This document shows, piece after piece, positions 22,740-34,110 of a stretch of DNA of 64,000 bases. Below the pieces are notes generated by a model that was not told the origin of the DNA, made no database searches, and saw nothing but the letters and a program-made list of their open reading frames with translations. This DNA is from Sternotherus odoratus (Eukaryota; Chordata; Testudines; Kinosternidae): positions 7,963,206 through 8,027,205 of the forward strand of contig JAVMKO010000020.1 of the NCBI GenBank assembly GCA_032164245.1, given 5' to 3'. A program made the position numbers and the translations under genes. Within the stretch, counting starts at the first letter, position 1. Each line of letters begins with the position of its first letter.

Positions 22740-22838
22740 TCTAGGTTAGATATTAGGAAACATTGTTTCAAGTAGGAGGGTGGTGAAGCACTGGAATGGG
22801 TTACCTAGAGTGGTGGTGGAATCTCCATCCTTAGAGGT

Positions 22839-23010
22839 ATCACTTTTTCTCTCTGAGCCTTATTTCCTTCTATAAAATAGAATAACAGTGCTGCCCAACT
22901 CCAGATTGAAATTGTGAAGGTAGAATCTGTGAAAAATTCTGAGGTGCTCAGATATCATGGGGATGGAGACCTGTACAAGTATCTAAGTATCTGTAGAGAG
23001 TAGTCAGGCA
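22839..23010 (+). repeat. MIR/CORE-SINE-like tail fused to CR1
   Basis: Begins abruptly as 'tcactttttctctctgagcc' and continues 'cttctataaaatagaataac', 'gtgctgcccaactccag', 'ctgaggtgctcagatatcat' and 'ggggatggagacc', the order of a plus-strand MIR-like tail. The 5' half is missing at the CR1 junction. Confidence 0.7.
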
Positions 23011-23639
23011 TGTTGCAGTGAAGAAAGCTTTAAGACTTGCTTGCATGAAATCACACTCCTCCTGGATTTAATTACTTTTTCAGGGATGGGACGATATTAT
23101 TCATGGAAATGTAAATTAATTATTTAAAAATTAAACTCCTGGTGTTATTCAGAAAAGAGGGGGTAAGTTCTCTATAAATGTAGTTTCAAGCGGCAAAATC
23201 CACTCCAGGACATGTAGATGTAATGTCTCATGCCTCAGGATGCTACTGGAAATGCTGGGATATCATTACCGCTGTTTTATGTAGTATCACCTACTTATTC
23301 TACTATTATAATAGAGGGGGTAAATATGACAATCCTTAGACAGAGTTTTGCATAAATCTACTAAATACCAGCCTCCAATTAGCTGGGATGGATTTTCCAT
23401 ATGTTCTGACTGAGGCAGGCTTTTGGAAATGGGAGGAGATAGTTAGCAAGGATTCATTATAGAGATTGTGCTGTGTTCACTATGAATACCAAAAGGGATT
23501 TGAATACAGTGGTGTCAAACATCGCAGTTTCATTTCACAGGGGTTTCTGTGAACATTTCCTTTGGCTGTGATTTGCGTAGTATAATGTAGGGCGAGTGAA
23601 AGCAACTGCCCCCTACGGCTTGATTCAGAGAAGATAAAA
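23011..23639. other. Unique sequence, no feature recognised
   Basis: AT-rich; no gene or repeat signature. Confidence 0.4.
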
Positions 23640-23935
23640 CTCAACACCAACATTTTCATACTTAGATGCCTAAAGTTAGTCACCTAAATGAATGCCTGAT
23701 TTTTCAAAGGTGTTGAGGATCTGCAACTCCCTCTAATGCTGTGGATGTTCAGCACCCCTGAAAACCAGAGTACTCGTTTAGGTGCATAAATAAGGAACCA
23801 GGACATATATGCCTAAAAAAGACAAGTAGGAGCCTAATGGGATTTTACCATGGTGCCTAGGTGCTTTTGAAAATCCCACTAGCTAGGCAACTGTCTGCAT
23901 CTTTGGGCACCTAAATATCTTTAAAATTCTTGCCC
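23640..23935. repeat. 'gattttcaaa/ggcacctaa' palindromic dispersed repeat
   Basis: Shares the words 'ggtgcttttgaaaatcccac', 'ctgcatctttgggcacctaa' and 'tttaaaattcttgccc' with 54770-55040, and carries partly self-complementary halves ('aggtgc...gcacct'). The two are diverged copies of one family. The class is unknown to me; the symmetry suggests a MITE. Confidence 0.65.
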
Positions 23936-24689
23936 TAATGAGTCAAATTACTTTGAAAAAGCGTTGATCATTGCAACGTCTGATCTTCTAACGAAGAGTC
24001 TCACCAACAACCTAGTGAGGTAGGTATGTATAATCACGCCAGTTGAAGAGATGATCTGCAGGTTTGCTCAGCCCTGTGATGAATGTCAGTTCACGGCAAC
24101 AACGTCCTGACTCCTGTCCGTCTTGTCTACCTAAAAGGGGAAAATTAGCCAGCTGCTTCTGCCATATCACCAAATGCTCTGAAGGGACAAGGGTAATTTG
24201 TATAATAATATTTGAGTTAAGAGATTGTGAAAAACTTCTGTGTTTCACTGGATCCTTAGATGTTTCTGAAACATTAAGATATTTTGCTCAAACATTTTAG
24301 AAAGGTTTTGAACACATTTTTTTCCCTTTGCCCCCAGGGGAAATTAATTTGAATGCCTGAAGATCAGGTTTATCCTTCTATATGTATTTGTTTATATTTC
24401 TGATTTTTCAGGCTAGCTCTCAACAGAGGTCTGCCAAGAGTTTCACATCTCTTTCAATGGTGCATTGAAAGAGAAAATGAGCCAGGAACATGTACTCTAA
24501 CTTTAGGGAGGCCACAATAATACTATACAGATCAAGATTTCAAGCACTCCTAAATTCAAGAATTAATTGGTCCACAGAGTCATAGACCTACTTCTTGAAG
24601 GGAACATTTATTGAAGAAAACTGTCAGACTTCCACACAGCTTGAATTCCAGGTTTGTTTACCAGGGACCTTTTTTTTTCTATAATAGTT
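23936..24689. other. Unique sequence, no feature recognised
   Basis: Two antiparallel 78-codon frames near 24012-24300 have no motif. Poly(T) at about 24671. Nothing else seen. Confidence 0.4.
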
Positions 24690-24890
24690 GAAGAGTGGGA
24701 TTTTTTTTTAATGAACTTGAATGTACCTTCTAATTAAAAAAATCGAAATTAAAAATTTTCAACAAGCTCAATAAATGGTCAAAAAACAGGATACATTTTA
24801 ATGAAAACTCATCGCTTTATTTTGTCAAAATTCAACAAAAGGTTTGTTGAAAAATCGAAATTCAGAAAATTTCAACCAGAGGTAGCCTGG
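24690..24890. repeat. 'gaaaattttcaac' low-complexity dispersed repeat
   Basis: Several 'aaaattttcaac', 'gaaaaatcgaaattc' and 'cagaaaatttcaaccag' words alternate. Similar fuzzy sequence lies at 10860-10950, 31200-31340 and 60430-60650. It is a recurring A/T-rich family without clear ends. Confidence 0.4.
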
Positions 24891-27504
24891 AACTCCTTAC
24901 AGTGCGCAGAGACATCTAGTGGATACATCCTAAAATGCAAGCAAACTAACTGCAAAGGATCTTGGACCAATACCTGCCTCAGACAGGATATCTGTTAATG
25001 AACTATGTAAAAGTCTGACTTCTACACTTCTAGCATGTATAGTGAGTTGATATACTGATTGCACCGTCATTGAACCGTGACAGAGCTGCTTGGGTTTTGA
25101 TGTGTTTAAAAGCTTAGCAGATGTCCAGTGAAACTTTTGCTTACGGTTTTCAAACATTCTGAGCAAATTTGGGCCCAATTAAACCATCCTGCCTTAGGAC
25201 GCTTGGGTATTAGTTGGACATTTTTAAATTGCTGAGAGTTGTCTTTGAGAAGTAATGGATTATTTTTTTAAAAACGGAGTGGGGGAATTTTGTTTAGAGC
25301 CTGGAACTAGGAGCTATGTAGGGAGGGCAGGGTTCGGCTTTCTCAGCTAATCAGGACAAGTTCTAGGAAGAGGGCAGAGCAGCATATTATCTCTCTTCCC
25401 TCATTGTACTGGGGAAAGACACTAACAGGCGGAAGATACCCTGCTAACGTCTCTTAGATCAGGGAGAATGAGTCTGGAATGACAGAACTGTGGAGGAACG
25501 TCTGGAAACCCAAACCCACCAGAGATGCCTGGTTGTAATTTGGGTTTTTGGTTGCAATTGGGGTGTTTTGTCCCATTTTTAATTAGTTTGAGAGGCATCT
25601 AATTTAAAGAGCCACAGCTACACCCTGCTAACATGGGTAATGTAACAATCCAGTGGAGCAACAATTGCAAATATCGTGAGTGGTACAAACAAATAAGCAA
25701 TCTGAATTTCACTTTGGACAGAATATCCTGAAGTTAAGATTCACTTTTTTCATGAGTATTTGTGCTATGAAAGCATGAACGTGCAAATATAGGTGACAAG
25801 TGATTGTGAACCGTGACTGAATCAAAATTTGCTTTTGAATTTGTATGGGGAAAAATGGTGCCCACCCTTCATCTCTCCTTATGACTGCTTCTCAATGGAG
25901 AATGTTGTACAAAAGGATAGAGGATATTTATGATCTTGTTGCCTACATTAATCAGTGTTTTTTAAACATATGACAATATATGGGTTCATATATTCACAAT
26001 TATTTGAGCTTTGGGCACCTGGTGTGACAGATGTATCAACAAGGGACCGCATAATGCAGCAGTTAATAAAGGTCTACATGTTTAATGACATCAGACTTGC
26101 TAATGTGGGAGTCCCTTACGGAAATGAATTTTATTAGGCAGTAGCTGTTTATCATCCATTTTGCAGACATGATTTGAAAGCCCACCAGATTTAGAAGGCA
26201 AGATTAAGGCAATATTATTCTGCCCAGATAAACAACTGGAGTGGGGAGTTTGGTATCACTGAATGAGGAATGGGTATAAATTCTAACACCATAGTATAGG
26301 ATCTGAAGGAAACCCCTTTCCTGGGGTGGGGAGTGGGAGAGGGAAAAAAATGTTATATGCTGAGAATAAAAGTATTAAATAAAGAGAGAGCAACCACAGC
26401 CTTAAACATTCAAATCTAACCAACCATAGGGATTACAGATTATTTCCTACTGTTTGGACCACTTTGTGCCACATACAGAAACTGGCTCTGATTATCCAGT
26501 GAAGAATTCTGCCAATATGGAGGAGCTATCTGCTGGCACAGAGAGTCATTGCTGGCTCCTATAACAGCTGCCCTCTCCTCACACACTGGTGTAAGTGGGA
26601 GGAGTATATTATCAGTGATTCAGCTATTCACAACTGGCATGTAGTCTCACAGAGAACATAGCCGGTTGACTTAAGTTAGAGCAGCTCTAAAGTGTTCTGA
26701 ATTTCCCCAAAGGTCTGGGTCAGGTATTAGGGACTCAGAGAGGCCTCATTTGCCTCTCCTGGACTCTTTTATGTTAATCTTATCTCAGCTTATCTGGCCA
26801 AGTGATCTCTCTAAACGGAGGGGAAAGATGGAGAAATCAGTGCAAGCACCCCTAAATTTTGAGGGGTTCCACATACAGAATCAGACTATCTAGCTCTAAA
26901 ACAATAGATTGAAACATGCCTGAATTTCATTGGAGAGTTTGTTTCTCAGTCCCCATCTAGGTATTTATACTATGCTCATCACCTTGATATCTGAAATGCC
27001 TTAGGCCCCTCTTTAATTAAGACTTTGTGTACTGGAAGTGAACTTCCCCAGTGTTCAACCATATCAATGTTAATTTAGCTTGAGACTGGGAATACAATTA
27101 GAGCTACGTCCACAATAAACTTCAAAGCAGACTGGATTTTTGATTACTGTTGCCATAGCTTTTTGCATAGTTGTCTAGTTCTTTGGCAACAAACCTCAAA
27201 AATCCACTCTGTTTTGAGGATCATCATGGACCGAAATTCAGGATGAGCTTTGCAAAAGTTCCAGCAAAATTCACACTGGGCTAAGGCCTAGGTAAGCTTG
27301 TGGTTTCACATAGTTTCAATCACTCAAACTGTTGCTCTTTGAGTTTCACCTATGGGTTATGGAGATATCTGACCAGAAACCAGAAGGTGGAGTTGCTCAC
27401 AGAAGTAGGGACACCTCCGGGTTTCCGCTGCATTTGATTCGAAGCCCATTGAAGGCTACAGAAAAGCTGCCATTCGCTTCAGTGGATTTTGGATTAGGTC
27501 CAGT
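24891..27504. other. Unique sequence, no feature recognised
   Basis: About 2.6 kb with no interspersed repeat I can name and no open frame above 82 codons. The 26340-26400 stretch is A-rich. Confidence 0.4.
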
Positions 27505-27962
27505 GTGGCCAGTCTTCCATTTATTTGTATTGTGCTAGCCAGGGGTCCTCAATGTCATTATACCATGACCCCCTTCTGACAACAAAAATTACTACACCAC
27601 CCCAGGAGGGAGGACTGAAGCCTGAGCCTGCCTGAGCCCCACTGCTGGGGCGACGGGGAGGGGAAAAGCCAAAGGGCTTCAGCCCCAGCCATGGGGGCCT
27701 GTAACCTGAGCCTCACCCCCCAGGGAGGAAGCCCTCAGGCTTTGGCCCAGGCAGTGAGACTTCAGCTTTTTGACTCTGGACGGTGGGGCTCAGGCTTTGC
27801 CCCCGGGCCCCAGCAAGTCTAACACCATCTCTGGCGACCCCGTTATAACGGGTTTCAACCCACTTTAGGATCCCAACCCACAGATTGAGAACTCCTGCGC
27901 TAGACCCTATACAAAGAGAGAACAAAAAGATATTCCATGCCCCCAAAAGCTTGTACTTCCCT
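27505..27962 (-). repeat. MIR/CORE-SINE-like tail split by a hAT insertion
   Basis: The left part 'ttatttgtattgtgctag' and right part 'accctatacaaagagagaac', 'catgcccccaaaagcttgta' make one reversed MIR-like tail when the hAT element is removed. Confidence 0.7.
27539..27895. mobile_element. Nonautonomous hAT-type DNA transposon
   Basis: Imperfect inverted ends 'ccaggggtcctcaa' and 'ttgagaactcctg'. Flanks 27531-27538 'tgtgctag' and 27896-27903 'tgcgctag' are an 8-bp direct repeat with one mismatch, the hAT target length. The interior is rich in 'caggctttggccc' and 'ccccagcaagtctaac' motifs and has no transposase frame. Confidence 0.85.
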
Positions 27963-28797
27963 CTTATTTGAGTGTTACAAAAATATACTATTATTTATTT
28001 GTTTTAAAAGTTCCTTGACACAGTCAACTGTATGACCACTGATTTTTGGATGCTTCAGTTTTGGGTGGCTCATCTTGGGCCTGATGTCCAGAAATGCAGA
28101 GCACCTGCAAAACCCATTAATTCCAGCTGGCACTGTGTAGTAGCCTTTTGTGAAAATCAGGCCCAAGGTGTGTCAGACTGGGGATCTGAAAATTAACACA
28201 CCCAAAAATCAGCTTTTGAAAACACGGACCTAGTTTTGTAACCATTTCTCTTTATTTTCCCAACCAGTCATCATGTGCATTAGCTTTCTGACCATCCCCT
28301 CTAGTTGTCTCTGGCGGTGCTTAAGGAAGAGTCATCCCTGAGTAATATGGGTCTCAATGGAGAAAAGGAGCCCTGTTTCCATGTGAAACTGTGTGCAATC
28401 TCTCACCTGCATTTGTGCATATGGTTACTACAAATGTGCATTCATCTGAGTGTTTGCGTATACAAAGGGACATGTAGATGCCCACCTCAGTTACTTGCAT
28501 ATGCAAATACCAGGTTTGGGTGTGAAATCGTATTAAGGCCCCAAATCCTGCACTTAGATTTTTATGTTCGTCTGGAGCCCTTTTGAAATCAACGAGGCTC
28601 TGTGTGGATGCGAATAAAGATACAGTTGCAAGCTCTGGGCCTAACTGCACACAAATGACATACAGAATGGTAAATAGCCTTAGGCTTCTGGACTCTTTGA
28701 AAACCTGGCCCTTAATGTAGCATGCAGGGTCTGCTCTCAAAAAGAATGTTGGGACCATTTAAAAATAAAAGCAGAGAGATTGCTTGTAAGGTGAATT
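27963..28797. other. Unique sequence with small dispersed-repeat traces
   Basis: 28060-28220 has 'gatgtccagaaatgcagagc' type words of a dispersed family. Overlapping 93- (plus) and 134-codon (minus) frames at 28305-28758 show no motif. Confidence 0.35.
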
Positions 28798-28809
28798 TGC
28801 CATTTACAA

Positions 28810-28988
28810 GAATCAGAGAGGTAGCCGTGTTAGTCTGGAATAGCGGAGGTAACAGAGTCTTGTGGCACCTTAAAGAGTAACTAAAGTACTGAAGCATAAG
28901 CTTTCGTGGGCTATCCCCACTTCGTTGGATGCAAGCCGACGAATACTTTAGTTAGTCTTTAAGGTGCCACAGGACTCTTTGTTACCTC
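28810..28988. mobile_element. Short TSD-flanked repeat, copy C: inverted double copy
   Basis: A full-length unit in sense orientation (about 28811-28934, 'aatcagagaggtagccgtgt' to 'cgttggatgca') is followed directly by a shortened antisense unit (about 28937-28988, 'tactttagttagtctttaag' to 'gttacctct'). Perfect 12-bp direct repeats 'tgccatttacaa' flank the pair at 28798-28809 and 28989-29000. The inverted pair thus entered, or formed on entering, as one event. Confidence 0.88.
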
Positions 28989-29000
28989 TGCCATTTACAA

Positions 29001-29589
29001 TAGCCATGTTAGTGCAACATACAGAATGTCGTGTGAAAGAAAAGCGCTCACAAATGTTCCATTTAATTTGTTCTTTCTCGTAACTGCTTTCACATTCCCT
29101 TTGTTGACTGCAAAGAGAAGCATGGATGGGGAGAGAGAATGAAAGCAAAGTGGCTTGGTAGAGATAGAATTAGCATAATCAGGCAAGGCACAATAAAATG
29201 CTTTGCAGTGACAGCTCTTTTGCATAATGCTGTCTCACTGAGGTGTTACTTAATACATATTGCAATGGGGGAAGGGACCCCATTTAAATGGAGGAGTTTG
29301 TGCTATTGTAATTAAGATTCTGTTGGCGTTCCATTATCAACCCTATTTTAGAAATATAACACGTTGGGAAACTTTAATAGTGAGAAGAAATTTAAAGTGA
29401 AATGCCTTCATATTGTAACAAAGATGTTTTGTTTTGTGTATTTTGTGTGTGCAAATCTGTTTGGCAAGACAGCAGCCTGAAAATAAATAAATACCATTAG
29501 CACTTTTACATACTTTATAAGTGGAAATGAACGTCATTATTCAATAATATTGGACTGTGCTTTCAGGATTTTTTTTAATACATAGATTA
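29001..29589. other. Unique sequence, no feature recognised
   Basis: AT-rich; no recognisable features. Confidence 0.4.
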
Positions 29590-29765
29590 AAGCATTGAGG
29601 CCTCAATCCGGCAAGATATTTAAACACTTCAGTGGGAATTAAAGTTGAAGATTGGTTTAAGGACCCATTTCAGCAAGTTTCTTAAGCATGTGCCTACTCT
29701 AAGGCAGTCTTTGGTGAAGTCAGTGGGGCTACTCATATGCTTAGTTAGGCATGTGTTTGTGACTT
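29590..29765. repeat. 'agcatgtgc/cttaag' dispersed repeat
   Basis: The words 'cctcaatccggcaagatatt', 'ttcttaagcatgtgcctact' and 'gctactcatatgcttagtta' match a family also seen at 63465-63590. Old and low identity. Confidence 0.5.
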
Positions 29766-30051
29766 CTATTCCATATAGGTTCTTATAACATGCTCATCAC
29801 TGTAGTATCTGAGTGTCTTCCAGTCATACATTAAGCAACATGATTATCTTCTATCACACATTTGTTCTCTCATCCTCTCCCCTGGGGAGAAATATGGACA
29901 GGGGAGTGCTATTTTTTTAAATAAAAGTATACACACACACACTGCTATATGCTGACATTCGAGAAAACAAGGTCAAAGAAACATGCCTGCCGTTTGTAGC
30001 AGAAGTTGGTGAATTTTGTGATGGACCTTAGTTCTTGGGGGAGTTTGTTCA
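29766..30051. other. Unique sequence with a short (AC) run
   Basis: An (AC)6-7 run lies at about 29930-29942. No other feature. Confidence 0.4.
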
Positions 30052-30180
30052 CAGAATCATAGAATATTTGAGTTGGAAGAGACCTCATGAGGTCATCTAG
30101 TCCAATCCCTTGCTCAGAGCAGGGCCAACACCAACTAAATCATTCATAGTCTCAACCCAGTCCCTTGCTGAATCAGGACC
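30052..30180 (-). mobile_element. CR1 LINE, 3'-end fragment
   Basis: The plus strand reads 'cagaatcatagaatatttga', 'gagacctcatgaggtcatct' and 'agtccaatcccttgctcaga', the reverse complement of the CR1 3' terminus including the ATTCTATGATT-type end. Severe 5' truncation leaves only the 3' untranslated part. Confidence 0.85.
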
Positions 30181-31132
30181 TAAATGTTTTACTAGATCAG
30201 AGAGCAAAGTAACCAAGCTACTAAACTCTTTAAAGACAGGTTAGCATTCTCCCTTGGTCTATCCCAGCTGCTTACATGTCTTATGTAGCTTCTTCTCTTG
30301 GAAAGGGCACAGTGTGTACTGGAAACCATTCCTGATGTATATCCCCCCGTGTGCTACTGTGCAGAGATGGCTTGAGGACAGGCTGGAGAGAAAAGGGTAC
30401 ACAGGCTGTTTCACCTCTATAAATTGGCAGAGTGATGCAGGGACTCACTCCACCCCTGAGGCCAGAGACACAGCTGAAAGGGGGACTGATGCAGAGCCTA
30501 TTGATATCAGTGAAGACCCCGTTGACACCTGTAGTCTTTGAACCAGGCCTATAATGAGCAACTCCACCCCAGTGCCATGGCTTCTCTGGGAGAATTTGGT
30601 TTCTTCAAGAGTTGCCGAAGAATTGCTCAGACGCAAAATGGTTTCTAAAGGCTGGCAATTGTTGGTGGCTGCTCATATTACATTGTGTGGTGGGTTTGCA
30701 GTGTGGACTGTGCTCCACCAGGAATATAGGTTGAGCCAACCAAACTCATGGTCATTTGGGACCTAAACTAGGACTTGAACCCAACCTGTCAGAAAGGAAT
30801 TGTCACTGCTCTCCCCATAGAGTTGGGGCTTGAGGGCTTCATGTCCTTGTGGTGCATACACATTGCTTCCCTCTCTTCTGATTATTTTTCTGCACATGCA
30901 GTTTTTCACGATTAGAGTTTCCCTGTGTATCTTGAGTAGCTGCGTCCACCCTTATCCCTAGAACCTGTCCCAGGTAACCACATAACCCTCCATTGCATTG
31001 TGGATAGTTTCCTCTTGCAGCCACAACTCACTTGGGAAGTGGACTCTAACTTGCCAGAGAATCTAGGAAACCTACAGTGAACTTCCTCTAAGTTTGGAGG
31101 TTTTTGTAAAACTTAAAACTAGCAGCTGGACC
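30181..31132. other. Unique sequence, no feature recognised
   Basis: Frames of 95 and 70 codons (30254-30766, plus) overlap a minus frame and show no motif. No repeat recognised. Confidence 0.35.
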
Positions 31133-31168
<36 letters not shown>

Positions 31169-31169
31169 T
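31133..31169. repeat. (ATT)n microsatellite
   Basis: An uninterrupted run of about twelve 'tta' units, likely length-polymorphic. Confidence 0.95.
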
Positions 31170-31189
31170 AATAAACCAAACGTAATTCC

Positions 31190-31345
31190 CCTTTAAAACA
31201 TTTTTTTTTTCAAAATAGAAAATTTCCATAAAAATGTCAGTTCTGAACCCCCAACTGATGGGGATGTCTGCATAAAAAAATCCCATTTTGAGACAACACA
31301 ATTTTTTTAAAAAAATCCCATTTTTAAACCTTTCTACCTAAAACC
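31190..31345. repeat. A/T-rich low-complexity repeat
   Basis: Contains 'aaaatagaaaatttccat' and two copies of 'aaaaaaatcccatttt', related in style to 24690-24890 and 60430-60650. Confidence 0.4.
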
Positions 31346-31398
31346 AGGCACTTTAGTGTGAGTTCAGGAGTTATGACCAAGTTTTTTTTTAAATAGGC

Positions 31399-31420
31399 AA
31401 ACACACACACACACACACCC
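31399..31420. repeat. (AC)n microsatellite
   Basis: A pure AC dinucleotide run of about nine units. Confidence 0.9.
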
Positions 31421-33113
31421 TCCCCGAAAAGCAGGTGTTTATCCAGGCCTTGTTACATATGATCACTGGCTTGTAAAGATTGTTACAAAGATGACACATC
31501 CATTATCCTATTGGAATGAGAACACCACTCAACATTAAACAAGAAGGAATCACCTCCCACTTCTTGAACTGGCAGAGTTCAAACTTGTTGCAAGAATGAT
31601 GCATCAGGCCAGTTCCTTCGAAGTCAATGGGAATGCTCCCAGTGGAACTCAAATTCTTGGCCCTTAGGAGCTAGATCCTCAGAAGGGTTTGGACTACTAA
31701 CTTCCAGTGAAGTGAATGTAAGTTAGGAACTTAAATACCTTTTGGATTTGTATCTTGGTGCACAGTACCAGTGGTATAGAAAGGTAGGTTAGAAGAAACA
31801 GCACAGCTCCTGGCCAAATGAATATTGATAAATTCTTAGAGCATGCAAATGACCCTCTTTTGAATGCAACTGCCATGAACAGAAAGGCAAAGGAAGGGGT
31901 CAAAGGGGTTAAATAAACAGCAGTTGAATTTTTACATCTCCTGCAGTGTGTTCAAATGTTCCGATTAAAGATCCATTTGCAAAAGGTGATTTGTGGTTCG
32001 TCGACAGAGATTTCATTTCCCTCGGGCGGCCCATGGACAGAACATGTTCATCTGCTTATCCACAGTACTGTATACAATTACAGGGCCTCGGTGTGAGATG
32101 CTTGAATCAAATCTGTTCCATGCATATTGCTATAATAGGCCAGATAGGATGCATGATCAGAACACAGCTGTTTTATGAATTAATCATGGTGAAAAATAAT
32201 TTTTCACAGGGGAAAAAAAGTGTGTTGTATTTTTAATAGCTTTTTAAAAACATCCTGGAATCATCTCAAATGTGCCTTTGTAGGACACAGTCCAGCTGAT
32301 AAGACTTACAACCGGTACAGCCAGCCATCTTTGGATGGAATAAGAGTGCCATTTTGACCAAGCCCACGTCATGACTGGTGAATTTCTGGGCAAAGTCAGC
32401 TTCAGGGAAGATGGGTTCCGGTGCATTGTGACAGCATATGTCAGGTTTGTACAGAGTCTTCCACTTGATAATCACTAAGGGGAAATATGTGAGCAGTTTA
32501 TAAGCCTCTGAGGTGTGGAAATGCCATGAAAGGAAAAGAATTGTTGAGGGTGCTTCACAGGGAAGACCGCTAAGAATAATAGGATGAGATTAATCAAAAA
32601 TAAATTTAGTCTGAATAGCCTGAAAACATTTCTCAGTGTTGAAGGGTAGAATTTTCAGAAGTGACTAATGGATTTAAGAACCTAAGTCCCAGACAAACTC
32701 AATGGGATAATTCTTATACTCTATTTTCAAAAGTGATGTAGGCACTTTTGAAAATTTTCCTTGAGCTCTATTGGACTAAATTCATTCACAAATTGAAGTG
32801 GGAGAAGCCACTTTGCTTAAATCAATTAAAGCTGTGCTGGAGACTGGCTGGGTTCCAGAAAGCTTATTTTCCTCCAAATGTATTTTATCATCCTTTTGTC
32901 TTAAATGCATCAAATAAAAACGGACTATTAATATAGTTGAAACACTGAAATTAATGTCATTTAAATGCCAATGTATAGGTTTCAGTTGTGTAGTGGATTC
33001 ATGTTACAATAGAAATTAGCGTTGGATCCCCTCCTTGTCTGTTCAGAAGAGGATTATTCCCCACAGTATTATTATATAAGAAACTTTTATTTTTAAAACA
33101 CATGCACATGCAT
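31421..33113. other. Mostly unique; 'gattttcaaa'-type fragment at 32650-32765
   Basis: 32650-32765 contains 'gaattttcagaagtgacta' and 'aggcacttttgaaaattttc', traces of the family at 54770. The remainder shows nothing recognisable. Confidence 0.35.
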
Positions 33114-33138
33114 GCACACACACACACACACACACACA
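33114..33138. repeat. (CA)n microsatellite
   Basis: A run of about twelve CA units following a 'catgcacatgcatgcac' lead-in. Confidence 0.95.
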
Positions 33139-33804
33139 TATAAAAACACTCTCTTAAGAAGGAGTGTTTGTGGAAAGATATGGGGCCTGCTTCTGAGCTC
33201 TCTGACTTTAATGGAGTTGTTGTTTTTGTTTATATTGTGTGCATGGCAACGTGGGTTGGAATACCACAGTGCTCAGGTGTGCAGTGCTCTAACTGTCCAT
33301 GTGCACCAAGTAACTGCTCACTAAAAGGTCCCCATTGATTTCAGGGGGCACAGAATTAGGCTAGCTCTAGATGCTTTGTACACCCCTGGTCGTCTAACAA
33401 TAATTCGATTTCCCAAACAGTCTAAGGGAGTTAGAGGCGTGGATTTGGACACCTCAGTCTCTTAGGTTAAATCTAAATTTTGAGCTAGGGGAGTGATTTC
33501 CCTATTCGTTTTTGCATACTCACGCTAGCTCGCTGAGAGCTAGTGCAATGTAAATAGCCCATTTCTTGAATTCAGTGTACAATTTGCATGATTTATTCCT
33601 GTCATATAAGATGATAAATTTGCACACTAGTAACTGTAAATCTGTATTTATTCATGCCATATGGAAGCACATAAAAATCATTCCTTCTAAGCTTATTCTT
33701 AAAATTAAAAAGTTTCTATAACTGAAATGTACTAGCAACAAGAAATTGAACTGTGCACCAACATTGGGTGGACCAGTATTAAATAGTGTTACAGTAGGTG
33801 ACTG
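33139..33804. other. Unique sequence, no feature recognised
   Basis: No gene or repeat recognised. Confidence 0.4.
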
Positions 33805-34110
33805 CCATAGTGCAGGTTTACACTATGGGGCTAAGTTGACCTAAGTTATGCAACACTAGCTACATGAATAATGTAGCTGGAGTCAACATAGCTTAGGCTG
33901 ATTTATTGAGGTGTCTACACTGGACTGGATTGATGGGAGAGCCTTTTCCATTGACTTACTTTATGCTTCTCTCCGGTGGAGTACTGGGGTTGATGGGAGA
34001 GCAATTGGCGGTCGATTTAACGGGTTTTCACTCGACCTGCTAAATTGACCCCCTGGTAGATCAATCGCTGCACGTCAATCCCTCGGTAAGTGGAGACAAA
34101 GCCCTTAGAA
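33805..34110. mobile_element. GTCTACAC-type MITE
   Basis: The left end includes 'ggtttacactatggggctaa', an internal 'ggtgtctacactggactgga' is present, and the right end is 'agtggagacaaagccctta'. The right half has 'tcgatttaacggg...taaattgaccccc' self-complementarity. It may be a composite of two related elements. No coding content. Confidence 0.7.

Larger units (their letters stand above)
21698..22838 (+). mobile_element. CR1 LINE fragment carrying reverse-transcriptase sequence
   Basis: The largest LINE remnant in the window. It runs from fingers/palm sequence at about 21720 ('ggattcaccaagggaagtca') through the catalytic palm and thumb to 'tagaggta' near 22838, where it stops before the CR1 3' terminus. 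MIR-like tail sequence follows at once, so the 3' end was lost by deletion or recombination. The 5' end is truncated too. Internal stops before 21959 and a frameshift near 22480 show inactivation. Confidence 0.9.
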
